A DNA stretch of 64,000 nucleotides from Ruminococcus sp. GTDB taxonomy: Bacteria; Bacillota; Clostridia; Oscillospirales; Acutalibacteraceae. The notes beneath the pieces are model-generated. The model did no database searches, was not told the DNA's origin, and saw only the letters and a list, made by a program, of their open reading frames with translations. The stretch lies in NCBI GenBank assembly GCA_017411385.1, contig JAFQQF010000009.1, forward strand, positions 1-64,000, read 5' to 3'. The translations under genes and the position numbers were made by a program. Positions 1-8,890 of the stretch are shown here, in pieces. Numbering within the stretch: the stretch's first letter is position 1; every line of letters begins with the position of its first letter.

Positions 1-44
1 AATTGATCCGAATCCTTTGAAATTTTCAGTTTAAGGAGGACATT

Positions 45-1772
45 ATGAACGGTATAACCATTATGCTTATATCCATTGCCGTGTTGCTTTTAGCATACAT
101 TTTTTACGGCAGATGGATTGCTAAAAAATGGGGAATAGACCCCAAGCGTAAAACTCCTGCTTACGAGCAGAGAGACGGTGTTGACTATGAGCCTGCTCCC
201 AGAAGCGTGGTGTTCGGCCATCAGTTTGCATCCATTGCAGGTGCAGGTCCTATCAACGGCCCCATTCAGGCGGCAATCTTCGGTTGGGTGCCTGTGCTTT
301 TGTGGGTGCTTATAGGCGGTGTGTTCTTCGGTGCAGTGCAGGACTTTACCTCTATGTACGCATCTGTTCGTAACAAAGGCAGAAGCATAGGATATATTAT
401 CGAAAAATACATCGGCAAAACAGGTAAGAAAATGTTTCTTCTTTTTGTGTGGCTTTTCTGTATTCTTGTTGTTGCAGCTTTTGCAGACATAGTTGCAGGC
501 ACATTTATGGGCTACACAGTAACCGAAGGCGTAAGAGGTGCCAACATAACCGCCAACGGTGCAGTGGCAACCACCTCAATGATGTTCATTGTGTTTGCTA
601 TTGCTTTGGGACTATTGCTTAAATACACAAAGCTTCCCGCTGCCGTTAATACAGTAATCGCCATAGCTATGCTTGCTGGTGCTGTTGTAATCGGCCTTAA
701 TTTCCCTATGTATCTGCCGCTTAACGCTTGGCACATTTTAGTTTTTGTATATATTTTTATTGCCTCGATTGTGCCTGTGTGGCTTCTTTTGCAGCCCAGA
801 GATTACCTCAACAGTTACCTTCTGGTTGCTATGATTCTGGCGGCAGTTGTAGGCGTTTTCGTTGCAAATCCCACTATAAACCTGCCCGCTTTCACAAGCT
901 TTAACGTAGACGGCAATTATCTTTTCCCCATACTTTTCGTAACTATCGCCTGCGGTGCAGTTTCAGGCTTCCATTCTCTGGTTTCCTCAGGTACTGCTTC
1001 AAAGCAAATTAAGAACGAAAAGGATATGCTCCCTGTTTCTTTCGGTGCAATGCTCCTTGAGAGTATGCTTGCCGTTGTAGCTCTTATCGCAGTTGCATCC
1101 TTTGCAACCGGTGAGGCTTCAGCTCAGGGTCTTGAAACACCTGCTCAGATTTTCGCAGGTGCGGTGGCAGGCTTCCTTACAAAAATGGGACTTCCCAACG
1201 ATGTGGTTTTCACCCTCATCACTCTTTCAATTTCAGCCTTCGCCCTCACATCCCTTGACTCTGTGGCAAGAGTCGGCAGACTCTCTTTTCAGGAGCTTTT
1301 CCTCGATGATTCCATCAAAGATGAAAACATCGGTCCTGTAAGAAAGGTACTTACAAACAAATACTTCGCAACCTTTATAACTCTTGCGCTTGCCTTTGGT
1401 CTTACCTTGGTAGGCTATAAGAACATCTGGGCTTTGTTCGGCGCTTCAAACCAGCTTCTCTCTGTGTTTGCGTTCCTTGCCTGTGCGGTGTTCCTCAAGC
1501 GAAAGAAGAAGGTTCGCTGGTTCCTTTATATCCCTCTGGGTGTTATGATGGCAGTTACCTTTACTGCACTTTCAATGACAATCTTCTCAAAGGCAAAGGT
1601 GCTTGTAACCGCTACAAGTGCAGACATCTTCGGCGATGTTTTACAGCTTGTGTTCGCAACTCTTATTGTGGTTTTGGGCGTTTGCGTGGTTATTGACGGA
1701 GTTAAGAAGCTCTTCGGCAAAGACGAAGAAATCGAAGCAGAACCTGAGAAAATCAGCGAAAAGGTTAACTAA
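45..1772 (+). CDS. cstA: CstA-family carbon starvation / peptide transporter
   Basis: This 575-residue polytopic membrane protein matches the CstA family, whose characterised members take up peptides or pyruvate during carbon limitation. The N-terminus carries the family signature region (AYEQRDGVDYEPAPRSVVFGHQFASIAGAGPINGP, about residues 38-73, in part), followed by many hydrophobic helices and a charged C-terminal tail. It is shorter than the roughly 700-residue E. coli CstA, as is usual in Clostridia. The start is fixed by AAGGAGGA seven bases before ATG. It ends just before a hairpin terminator shared with the convergent gene. The substrate cannot be told from sequence. Confidence 0.93.
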   Translation: MNGITIMLISIAVLLLAYIFYGRWIAKKWGIDPKRKTPAYEQRDGVDYEPAPRSVVFGHQFASIAGAGPINGPIQAAIFGWVPVLLWVLIGGVFFGAVQDFTSMYASVRNKGRSIGYIIEKYIGKTGKKMFLLFVWLFCILVVAAFADIVAGTFMGYTVTEGVRGANITANGAVATTSMMFIVFAIALGLLLKYTKLPAAVNTVIAIAMLAGAVVIGLNFPMYLPLNAWHILVFVYIFIASIVPVWLLLQPRDYLNSYLLVAMILAAVVGVFVANPTINLPAFTSFNVDGNYLFPILFVTIACGAVSGFHSLVSSGTASKQIKNEKDMLPVSFGAMLLESMLAVVALIAVASFATGEASAQGLETPAQIFAGAVAGFLTKMGLPNDVVFTLITLSISAFALTSLDSVARVGRLSFQELFLDDSIKDENIGPVRKVLTNKYFATFITLALAFGLTLVGYKNIWALFGASNQLLSVFAFLACAVFLKRKKKVRWFLYIPLGVMMAVTFTALSMTIFSKAKVLVTATSADIFGDVLQLVFATLIVVLGVCVVIDGVKKLFGKDEEIEAEPEKISEKVN

Positions 1773-1820
1773 AGAATATACATTTACAGACCTGTTAACC
1801 CAAACAAAATAGCAAAATCA

Positions 1821-1860
1821 AAAAGCAACCTTGCAAATCAAACGCAAGGTTGCTTTTCTT
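1821..1860. terminator. bidirectional intrinsic terminator
   Basis: A perfect inverted repeat (AAAAGCAACCTTGC against GCAAGGTTGCTTTT, nine-base loop) lies between convergent genes. It has a T run on both strands, so it can end both cstA and the CoA-disulfide reductase gene. Confidence 0.9.
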
Positions 1861-1868
1861 TGTGGTTC

Positions 1869-3551
1869 TTATTTACACTCGGTACAAATATATTCAGGCA
1901 CGGATTTTTCGTTTATAACCGACTCATAAAATCTGTAGCCTCCTGCCAGATTGTAGCAGTCATAGCCGTAGCCTGTCAGGATTCGGCAGGCAATGTAGCT
2001 TCTCAGTCCGCTGTGGCAATGAACATACACAGGCTTGTCCTTGGGGATTTCGGAAATCCTCTCACGGAGAGAGTCCAGAGGAATATGCATAAAGCCGTCG
2101 ATTCTGCCCCTTGCAACCTCGGTAGCGGTTCGTGTGTCAAGTAAAGTCACGCTTGAATCTCTTGGCAGACTTTCAACATCGTGCCAGAAGAACTGCTTGA
2201 GTTTGCCTGTGATGACATTCTCAGCCACAAAGCCGACCATATTCACAGGGTCTTTTGCCGACGAGAAGGGCGGTGCATAGCAAAGCTCAAGCGAAGCCAG
2301 GTCGGTGACCTTTGCACCCAATCGGATAGCGGTGGCGATAACATCCATCCGCTTGTCCACTCCGTCAAAGCCAACAATCTGAGCACCCAAAATTTTATGG
2401 GTGGCCTTGTCCCAAAGCACCTTCACCGACATCATAGTCGCATCGGGATAATAGGACGCGTGAGAGGCTGAGTAGGTGTAGGTTTTGTCAAAATCAAAGC
2501 CTGCATCTTTGGCTGATTTTTCGTTAAGACCTGTCGTAGCAACGGTCATATCAAAAAGCTTTAACACCGATGAACCCTGTGTACCCTCGAACTCTGAGGG
2601 AATACCGCAGATGTTGTCGGCAACGATTCTGCCTTGCTTGTTTGCAGGGCCTGCAAGAGGGATGAAAGCAGGAGCATTCGTGACGAAATTCTTGATGCTA
2701 ACCGCATCGCCTACTGCGTAAACGCTTTCAACATTTGTCTGCATATTGGAGTTTACGACAATGCTTCCTCTGCCGTCAAGCTCAACGCCTGAATCTTTAA
2801 GAAAAGCCGTGTCGGGACGGACTCCCACGGACATAATCACCATATCAGCTTCGATACATCCGTTGTTGAGATGGATTTGTAAATTGCGGTCACTTTCTTT
2901 GATAGCGGTGACACCGTTCTTAAGAATCAGGCGAATGCCCTGAGCCTTTACATATCGGTGAACTTCCGTAGCCATATCGAAATCAAGAGGTGCAATCAGA
3001 TGGTCGGAAAGCTCAACGATAGTCACCTCAAGTCCTGCTTTTTTAAGGTTCTCAGCCATCTCAACTCCGATGTAACCACCGCCTACAACAACTGCAGACT
3101 TTGGCTTCTCTCGGTCAATGTAGCCTTTGATTTTCATAGTGTCGGGGATGTTTCTGAGAGTGAAAACCCTATCACTATCTGTACCTTCAATATTGGGAGC
3201 GATAGGGAATGCACCGGGAGAAAGCACAAGGCTGTCGTAGCTTTCTTCATAGGCATCACCTGTGATTACGTTCTTAACAGTCACAACTTTTCGGGCAGAG
3301 TCAATAGAAATCGCCTCGCTGAAAATACGGACATCAATGTTGAAACGAGCCTTGAAGCTCTGGGGTGTCTGCAATGTCAGGTTGGCTTTGCCCCTGATTT
3401 CACCGCCAATGTAGTAAGGCAGACCGCAGTTGGCAAAGGAGATGAACTCCCCACGCTCAAGAATGATAATCTCAGCACTCTCATTAAGCCTCCTGAGCCT
3501 TGCAGCACAAGACGCACCGCCTGCCACTCCGCCAATAATCAATGTCTTCAT
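1869..3551 (-). CDS. CoA-disulfide reductase with C-terminal rhodanese domain
   Basis: A 560-residue FAD/NAD(P)H pyridine-nucleotide disulfide oxidoreductase. The N-terminal dinucleotide motif is GGVAGGASCAARLRR, the redox cysteine sits in SFANCGLPYYIGG, and a second nucleotide-binding site is VVVGGGYIGVEMAE. The last 100 or so residues are a rhodanese domain with the loop VHCHSGLRS. Such fusions reduce CoA disulfide or CoA persulfide and polysulfide in anaerobes. An upstream TTG extension is possible, but ATG at 3551 has GGAGG six bases before it. It is divergent from a second rhodanese gene, suggesting a shared role in sulfane sulfur handling. Confidence 0.92.
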   Translation of the reverse strand: MKTLIIGGVAGGASCAARLRRLNESAEIIILERGEFISFANCGLPYYIGGEIRGKANLTLQTPQSFKARFNIDVRIFSEAISIDSARKVVTVKNVITGDAYEESYDSLVLSPGAFPIAPNIEGTDSDRVFTLRNIPDTMKIKGYIDREKPKSAVVVGGGYIGVEMAENLKKAGLEVTIVELSDHLIAPLDFDMATEVHRYVKAQGIRLILKNGVTAIKESDRNLQIHLNNGCIEADMVIMSVGVRPDTAFLKDSGVELDGRGSIVVNSNMQTNVESVYAVGDAVSIKNFVTNAPAFIPLAGPANKQGRIVADNICGIPSEFEGTQGSSVLKLFDMTVATTGLNEKSAKDAGFDFDKTYTYSASHASYYPDATMMSVKVLWDKATHKILGAQIVGFDGVDKRMDVIATAIRLGAKVTDLASLELCYAPPFSSAKDPVNMVGFVAENVITGKLKQFFWHDVESLPRDSSVTLLDTRTATEVARGRIDGFMHIPLDSLRERISEIPKDKPVYVHCHSGLRSYIACRILTGYGYDCYNLAGGYRFYESVINEKSVPEYICTECK

Positions 3552-3583
3552 AATCCTACCTCCAATCAAAGGTTTATAAATAT

Positions 3584-3612
3584 ATTATACCACATGGATT
3601 TTAGGATAACAA
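3584..3612 (-). promoter_or_regulatory. sigma-A promoter for CoA-disulfide reductase
   Basis: On the minus strand TTGTTA (3612-3607) and TATAAT (3589-3584) are 17 bases apart, about 33 bases before the start codon. Confidence 0.75.
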
Positions 3613-3685
3613 TTAAAATTATTGTCTGGACTTGTGATGCTTTGTGTGATTATTCTTTGCATAGCTGTAAACAATGAAAGATTGA

Positions 3686-3714
3686 TTGAGAATTTCCGAA
3701 GATAATGGTATAAT
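3686..3714 (+). promoter_or_regulatory. sigma-A promoter for rhodanese lipoprotein
   Basis: TTGAGA (3686-3691), 17-base spacer and TATAAT (3709-3714) stand 20 bases before the rhodanese lipoprotein start. The region between the two divergent promoters also holds GTAAACAATGA (3667-3677), a match to the att-like repeats at 8953 and 27075. Confidence 0.8.
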
Positions 3715-3734
3715 ATTTGCGAAGGAGAGATACT

Positions 3735-4139
3735 ATGAAAAAACTAAGGAGACTTATTATAATGCTTATGATTTCACTTTGCTTATTCGGACTTTGCGCC
3801 TGTCAGGGCGTTGGAAATAGGGACAACCTCGGTTACGAGCAGATAACTCAGGATAAAGCAAAAGAGATAATGGACAGCGGTGCAGAGTATATCCTCATCG
3901 ATGCCCGTACAGAGTCGGAATTTGCCGATGGACATATCGAGGGTGCAATCCTCATCCCCGAATACGAAATTGCAAGTCGAGCTGAACAGGAGCTCCCCGA
4001 CAAAGATACATTGATACTCGTCTATTGCCGAAGCGGCAGACGAAGCAAAATCGCCTCAGAAGAACTTGTAAAGCTCGGCTACGCCAACGTAAAAGAATTT
4101 GGAGGTATTATCGACTGGCCCTATGAAATAGTAAAGTAA
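3735..4139 (+). CDS. rhodanese-like lipoprotein
   Basis: A 134-residue protein with a lipoprotein signal peptide (positive start, hydrophobic core, lipobox LFGLCAC) followed by one rhodanese domain. The active-site loop is VYCRSGRRSKIA, with the catalytic Cys in CRSGR. It should act on sulfane sulfur outside the membrane, anchored by lipid. The start at 3735 is chosen over an upstream in-frame start because AAGGAGA lies just before it. It is divergent from the CoA-disulfide reductase gene, so the two may be coregulated (inference). Confidence 0.88.
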   Translation: MKKLRRLIIMLMISLCLFGLCACQGVGNRDNLGYEQITQDKAKEIMDSGAEYILIDARTESEFADGHIEGAILIPEYEIASRAEQELPDKDTLILVYCRSGRRSKIASEELVKLGYANVKEFGGIIDWPYEIVK

Positions 4140-4155
4140 ATAAATATCAAATCAA

Positions 4156-4209
4156 AACTCCCTGAGAAATCCGAGCGTTTTTGCACGATCACCATCAGGG
4201 AGTTGTTTT
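4156..4209 (+). terminator. intrinsic terminator with large loop
   Basis: AACTCCCTGA (4156-4165) pairs with TCAGGGAGTT (4195-4204), followed by a T run. It terminates the rhodanese gene and marks the left edge of the AT-rich accessory block. Confidence 0.75.
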
Positions 4210-4374
4210 TAGTTTGTAGGATAGTTTAAGTTTAGGTTAAAGTCAACTATTTTATTCAGCATTTTTATTGCACTCATCCTTGCACCGGGGTGAGGCTTTT
4301 TTATTGCTATGTGCTGATAATTTGGAGTGTGTTGTATTGGCAATTTTATAATCTCAGTATATAGTCCGTCCTTC

Positions 4375-5190
4375 TTACTTTGCGAAAAAGTTCGCATATC
4401 CTTCAAATTCTTTTTTTCGTTGCTCATGTGTTATATATAAAGGACTTATGTAGTGATTAGCTTTTAGCCATTCCGCATAATCCAATATTGTATTATCGAT
4501 TATATTGATAACATATTCGATACCATACATAACAATTATAAAATATGCCTTTCCTTGAGAAGTAAATAAAAAATCAAATTCATAATTGATGTGAGTTGTG
4601 ACATCACCATAATACGCTTCGTTGCGAGCATAAATTCTCCGAGCGCTGTATTCCCAAATGTAATTTCCGCCGTAACGAACATATTCCCGAATCTTTTTAA
4701 ATGCCTTATCTTCAATAATGTAATCTATTACATTCATATCATCAAGACATTTATATACAAAAGCCTCCACAGCCATTTTTGCTAAAAGTCGGGATAAATT
4801 ATAATCGGGTTTTGTGAGTAATTCATCTGTTCTTTTGAGGTATTTTTGATAATTAAATACAGCTTGTTCAACTTCTTCCTCGGTTTTGTCTTCGTGCGAC
4901 AAAACAAGATGCAAATCTTGAGAAAGTTGCATTATGTTCTTAGTTGGTAAGTCAGCAAAATTATTTACCACTTTTCCATCTCTATTATGTATCTCGAGTT
5001 CTTGTCTTAATTGAAGAACCGCTTCTGAATTAAGAAATGGAGATTCGATTTTGCGCGCGAAATAATTATTGCATTTGTCGCATACGACACCCTTGGGTAA
5101 AACTGAAATAGAATTGCCAAACGATGCCGGAACAATATGTTCTACACTTTTTGATGATGAGGAATCATTTCCACAGAAAATACATCTCAT
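4375..5190 (-). CDS. HNH endonuclease-like protein
   Basis: A 271-residue protein opening with a zinc-ribbon HNH layout: CIFCGN, then SVEHIVPASFGN (the His and following residues of the HNH core), then CDKCNNYFARKIESP. This CxxC...EH...CxxC...N pattern is typical of HNH nucleases of restriction and toxin systems. The remaining 200 residues are not recognised; they end in an aromatic beta-rich segment. It is the last gene of a four-gene minus-strand operon. Start is ATG at 5190, two bases past the previous stop; a TTG at 5196 overlapping that stop is an alternative. Target (DNA or RNA, self or foreign) is unknown. Confidence 0.8.
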   Translation of the reverse strand: MRCIFCGNDSSSSKSVEHIVPASFGNSISVLPKGVVCDKCNNYFARKIESPFLNSEAVLQLRQELEIHNRDGKVVNNFADLPTKNIMQLSQDLHLVLSHEDKTEEEVEQAVFNYQKYLKRTDELLTKPDYNLSRLLAKMAVEAFVYKCLDDMNVIDYIIEDKAFKKIREYVRYGGNYIWEYSARRIYARNEAYYGDVTTHINYEFDFLFTSQGKAYFIIVMYGIEYVINIIDNTILDYAEWLKANHYISPLYITHEQRKKEFEGYANFFAK

Positions 5191-5192
5191 AA

Positions 5193-5573
5193 TCAAACAT
5201 ATACAAATGATTGCGGAGCTGCTTTAATGCCGTAATCCATTAATGTTTTTGGCGTATCATATACTTTGATTTCGCCTAATTTATACGCAAATGCTACTGT
5301 TCTGTTGTTAAAATACCTATCAAAGAATGCTTTACTAATACCCGATTCATTTTTGGTCTGTTCCCAAAGTTCATCAGGGGGAAGTTCTAATACATCAACA
5401 ATTTCAGCTTCTGCTACAATTCGTTTTATGGGAGTTGTTTCGTAAATTATTATAGACGAGATATCTTGCTTAGCAGCAATTTTGCGATACTCGTATTTCT
5501 TTATCCCTGCAATAATGTTTTGAACATGTTCGGGATTTATAGATATAAGTATTTTTCTTTTCATTACACTCAT
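5193..5573 (-). CDS. ASCH/PUA-like domain protein
   Basis: A 126-residue single-domain protein resembling the ASCH (PUA-like fold) family: MKRKILISINPEHVQNIIAGIKKYEYR... with the family pattern of a short strand, a helix ending in KKYEYRK, and a later strand RIVAEAEIVDV. ASCH domains bind RNA or modified nucleotides; YqfB-like members are hydrolases. It begins in an ATGA overlap with the upstream multidomain gene, so translation is probably coupled. Its N-terminus resembles the first domain of that neighbour (INAGNKKHEYRL), suggesting duplication within the operon. Confidence 0.8.
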   Translation of the reverse strand: MSVMKRKILISINPEHVQNIIAGIKKYEYRKIAAKQDISSIIIYETTPIKRIVAEAEIVDVLELPPDELWEQTKNESGISKAFFDRYFNNRTVAFAYKLGEIKVYDTPKTLMDYGIKAAPQSFVYV

Positions 5574-7432
5574 ACCTCCATTCCTAATTTGTATATAGTT
5601 TCGAATTGTTCTTTTGATATCTGATTAAAGGGGCGTGGTCCAGCGGTTTTACCCACTATTCCGTTTGCTCGTAATTGATCCAAAGTTACTTTTGTAGTAA
5701 AGGGCATATAATCGAGTAGTTTAATTACGATCGGACGAGTCTTATGCATTTCCCTGATTTCTTCTTCGGTAAACACAGAACGGTTTTTGCATATACTTAC
5801 ACATTCATCAGCAGTTTCTGTTTTGATTATGTTTTCGATAATGGCAATGCCAGTTACAACAGAAGAATACTTTTTATAGCCTTGATCCGCTATCCTATAT
5901 ATTACAAACAAATCTCCCGGATTAGCATGCGCGTCATAAGAACCAGAAAGATAGATTTTCTCCAAAGCATATCGATGAGCTTTTTTGTCTTCATACAGAT
6001 GCATATCCTCATTTTTTAATATCATATCGGGAAAGAGATCTGTATGATACTGGGCATATATAGGCAGAAAATAGCAATCAGGTGCAGATTTGAGAAGAGG
6101 ATAGTTAAATTTGGGACTTTCGTTAGAATCATATGTTTCCATTGTTTTTACAAGAACAAGTTCGCCATTTGGTTTATAGCCGTGTTTGCGGAATCCCCAT
6201 TCTTCCATTAACAACTTCAACCGTTTGACCCCTTCGCGCTTATTTTCAAACAGAGTAACATAGATTTCATCAACCTTGCGGCTTCTTGCATTGTCGAAAA
6301 TTATTTTTAAGAAGCGTTCACCAAGACGGAAACCAGTTTGCTCAATTTTAAATGTTCCTACCTTCATTCTACGCTTGGGCGCAAGTGGCGGTGTTACTTT
6401 TAAATAGTCAGGTTCATCCTCATATTCGTCTTTGAGGTACAAAAAGCCTTGTAACAACCCGGATTCATTTTTGAATATATATGCCTTTTCTTTATTACGA
6501 GCTTTTTTCTTAAACCAATTATCAAAAATAACTCCCTCATAATCTTCTCTCAATGTATCAAAAAATGAAGAGTTTAAATCTATATCGCCAAATTCGCTCA
6601 ATGTAACTGCCAACATTTTATATTCAATATTTTGGGGATCGCAGGTTTCAAACCATGACAAAAGTTCTGCTGATGTAAGAACTCTATCCCGTATGTATAA
6701 CTCCTGTGCCTTTCTCAAAATAAGGGTATCATCCGTTAGAAGTATGCCGACATTACCGTCATACACCTCGCGCAACAAAGTATTATCAATAATTCCGTTT
6801 TGATCTTTTGGATACCTAGAAATTATTGCTTCAAAATAATCGTCCGTTTGATGCGTGAAGGAAGGCAAAGTGTTATACGATTTCAGCTTTGTAAGCATAT
6901 TGTTTTTAATTGCTTCATCGCGGTGAGTAGAGAGTTCCTCTTCGGAACACTTATGAACGAAAATCTCAGAGCCTTTTTTCGCAAACCAATTAAACAAACT
7001 GGCTATTTCGAAGGTTGCATTGTTGCTGCTTTCTCTTTTGATTATGATATTAGTGCCAATAAGGATGCTGGATTGTAATATATCCGTTTTAAGCGGCTCA
7101 ATTTCATAAACGATAATACCATAGGTATCGACTTCATCTTTGGGATAAAACTTATAACACTCCCGCAACGCTTCATCAATCGTGGAATATAAGTTTTGAA
7201 AATCTTGTTGCCAATTATCTTCCAGAGCTTCTCTCCAACCGGGAAAAATTTTTATACCTTTTACAGTGGTCTTTACAAACACGGATCTGTTTTGATTAGA
7301 TACCAAAACCAGAGTATCACCAATTTTAACTTGTGTTCTTTCCGGGGATGCTAATCTGTATTCGTGTTTTTTATTGCCGGCATTGATTTCGCCGATGAAT
7401 TTATCTCTAATTTTCAAGTAATATGTTTTCAT
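5570..7432 (-). CDS. four-domain protein: ASCH - PIN-like - GNAT - EVE/ASCH-like
   Basis: A 620-residue protein with a rare domain order. Residues 1-112 form an ASCH/PUA-like domain (KFIGEINAGNKKHEYR). Residues 118-265 look like a PIN nuclease domain (ILIGTNIIIKRES near 123-135; acidic LLTDDTLILRKA near 231-243). Residues 270-430 look like a GNAT acetyltransferase (GFRLGERFLKIIF near 367-379; EEWGFRKHGY near 410-419). Residues 450-615 look like an EVE/ASCH-type domain. The first conserved PIN aspartate is a glycine (IGTN rather than IDTN). GGGAGA precedes ATG. It lies 15 bases after the XRE gene and overlaps the next gene by 4. A role in conflict or RNA modification is inference; domain calls are by eye. 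Confidence 0.75.
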   Translation of the reverse strand: MKTYYLKIRDKFIGEINAGNKKHEYRLASPERTQVKIGDTLVLVSNQNRSVFVKTTVKGIKIFPGWREALEDNWQQDFQNLYSTIDEALRECYKFYPKDEVDTYGIIVYEIEPLKTDILQSSILIGTNIIIKRESSNNATFEIASLFNWFAKKGSEIFVHKCSEEELSTHRDEAIKNNMLTKLKSYNTLPSFTHQTDDYFEAIISRYPKDQNGIIDNTLLREVYDGNVGILLTDDTLILRKAQELYIRDRVLTSAELLSWFETCDPQNIEYKMLAVTLSEFGDIDLNSSFFDTLREDYEGVIFDNWFKKKARNKEKAYIFKNESGLLQGFLYLKDEYEDEPDYLKVTPPLAPKRRMKVGTFKIEQTGFRLGERFLKIIFDNARSRKVDEIYVTLFENKREGVKRLKLLMEEWGFRKHGYKPNGELVLVKTMETYDSNESPKFNYPLLKSAPDCYFLPIYAQYHTDLFPDMILKNEDMHLYEDKKAHRYALEKIYLSGSYDAHANPGDLFVIYRIADQGYKKYSSVVTGIAIIENIIKTETADECVSICKNRSVFTEEEIREMHKTRPIVIKLLDYMPFTTKVTLDQLRANGIVGKTAGPRPFNQISKEQFETIYKLGMEV

Positions 7433-7447
7433 ATTATTTCTCCCTTA

Positions 7448-7831
7448 TCATAACGACGCAAACAATTTGTTGATTTGTATGAGCATATCGTTAGAAATGT
7501 GTTTGTCCCCAAGCAAACGCAGCGAATTGTTGAGTCCATTGTTAGTAACAAGTATTTCGCACACATCGGGGGGTGGAAGCTCTCTAATACAACTATATAA
7601 AACATCCATTTCTTGACGTTTTTTATCTGAAGGTGCTAATTCCAATATGATTTTTTCATATACTTCCGGGCTAGGAGCATTAATACCCTTTTCAATATAA
7701 CTAAGATTTGATGCAGGAATCTCAATTGCACGGGCAATTTCGCGTAGACTTCTTTTGCCTCGACAAAGAGCTAGTAGCGCACCTAATTGCTGCTTCTGCT
7801 CTTTTTTGCTATCAAAGTTCTTTTTGGGCAT
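7448..7831 (-). CDS. XRE-family HTH regulator of the ASCH/HNH operon
   Basis: A 127-residue protein with an N-terminal Cro/C1-type helix-turn-helix: LRGK-type opening, REIARAIEIPASNLSYIEKGINAPSPEVYEKI (residues about 35-66, in part), and a short C-terminal helical tail. It is the first gene of the minus-strand operon and starts with AAGGAGG before ATG. It likely represses its own operon and perhaps the divergent TIR gene across the 203-base intergenic region. Such regulators usually control toxin or defence loci. Confidence 0.85.
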   Translation of the reverse strand: MPKKNFDSKKEQKQQLGALLALCRGKRSLREIARAIEIPASNLSYIEKGINAPSPEVYEKIILELAPSDKKRQEMDVLYSCIRELPPPDVCEILVTNNGLNNSLRLLGDKHISNDMLIQINKLFASL

Positions 7832-7869
7832 TGTTTTGCCTCCTTGTTATATGTTATATTACATAGAAC

Positions 7870-7898
7870 AGCATACCATAAAAATTGTATTATGTCAA
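7870..7898 (-). promoter_or_regulatory. sigma-A promoter of the XRE/ASCH/HNH operon
   Basis: On the minus strand a perfect TTGACA (7898-7893), a 17-base spacer and TATGCT (7875-7870). A short inverted repeat TATGT/ACATA (7850-7854 and 7861-7865) lies between this promoter and the start codon and could be a regulator site. Confidence 0.82.
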
Positions 7899-7973
7899 CG
7901 TTGTTCAGTTTGGGTGGTCAATACCACAACAACTTTTGTTATGATAGATCTTCCTATCGCAGTTTAATGACGC

Positions 7974-8002
7974 TTGAAATAGAGCAATGTAAGAAGTATA
8001 AT
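7974..8002 (+). promoter_or_regulatory. sigma-A promoter of the TIR gene
   Basis: TTGAAA (7974-7979), 17-base spacer, TATAAT (7997-8002), placed 33 bases before the TIR start codon and divergent from the XRE operon promoter. Confidence 0.82.
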
Positions 8003-8034
8003 AAATATATCTTAAGAGTTATTGGAGGAAAATC

Positions 8035-8856
8035 ATGAGTAGCATTTTTCTTAGTCATAGTTCTAACGATAAACCTTTTGTACGAAAGTTGGCAGCTGAT
8101 TTGCGACGTGCTGGATTCTATGTTTGGGTTGATGAGGCAGAGATTAAAGTAGGAGATTCGCTAATTGAAAAAATAGAAGATGGTATTGATAATACGGATT
8201 TTTTAGGAGTTGTTATTTCGCAGAATTCGCTCTCATCCGAATGGGTGACACGCGAAGTTAGAATAGCATTAAGTCAAGAGATTGCAGGTCGCCGTGTTAA
8301 GGTGCTTCCTATATTGTTAGAGCCTGTTAGTATTCCCTCGTTTTTAGTAGATAAAAAATATGCCGATTTTACTACTGAAGAAAAATATAATAATTCGTTG
8401 CAAGAAGTTATCAAAAGTTTATCGGAGCTACCTGTAGACGGAACAAGAACTTCGTTTTCTGCTTCGGAAATGTCATTTTACAAGACTCAGTTGGAAAACC
8501 TAAGACAAGAACTGGATGTAACTCGGGGAGAACGAAGAATGTTGTTAGAGAGACTCGAAAAGGAGCGTAGACACATTCCGGACCGATTAAAAGAAGCGAT
8601 TGATAGTGAAAGCATCTTATATCCAGAACTTGCAGATATTAATAGGCTGTATTCATTCCAAGTAGGCAAATGTAACGTGACAGCAGGATATTTATTACAT
8701 TGTCTTAGAAAAGAACATATAAAAGGTGGTCCGCATCAGATTGTATTACTTTGTCACTATGAAAATAAAAAAGATGAATTATCTCTGTTGCTAGAAGCCA
8801 CCTTACGTAGAGTGATTTCTCTTCAGGAATCCGGTAAAGATTTAGTGATACTGTAA
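8035..8856 (+). CDS. TIR-domain protein with coiled coil and unknown C-terminus
   Basis: A 273-residue protein. Residues 1-125 form a TIR domain: IFLSHSSNDKPFVRKLAADL at the start, then FYVWVDEAEIKVGDSL, and SSEWVTREV, in which Glu74 sits at the position of the catalytic glutamate of TIR NADases. Residues about 140-180 are charged and heptad-like (probable coiled coil). The last 90 residues are unrecognised. Bacterial TIR proteins often cleave NAD or make cyclic ADP-ribose signals during antiphage defence. GGAGG precedes ATG. It is divergent from the ASCH/HNH operon and ends at a strong terminator. A link between the two is inferred from position only. Confidence 0.88.
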   Translation: MSSIFLSHSSNDKPFVRKLAADLRRAGFYVWVDEAEIKVGDSLIEKIEDGIDNTDFLGVVISQNSLSSEWVTREVRIALSQEIAGRRVKVLPILLEPVSIPSFLVDKKYADFTTEEKYNNSLQEVIKSLSELPVDGTRTSFSASEMSFYKTQLENLRQELDVTRGERRMLLERLEKERRHIPDRLKEAIDSESILYPELADINRLYSFQVGKCNVTAGYLLHCLRKEHIKGGPHQIVLLCHYENKKDELSLLLEATLRRVISLQESGKDLVIL

Positions 8857-8890
8857 TTAGACAAATAAAATATGGACTTCGATATTATTT

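Noticed and set aside
4209-4427. A 72-codon minus-strand frame after the HNH gene
   Set aside because: It overlaps the HNH gene by about 50 bases, has no ribosome site, and its end runs to the rhodanese terminator. It could be a remnant, but nothing supports translation.
7787-8038. Plus-strand frames leading into the TIR gene
   Set aside because: They span the XRE gene start and both promoters, and the TIR start has a clear GGAGG of its own.
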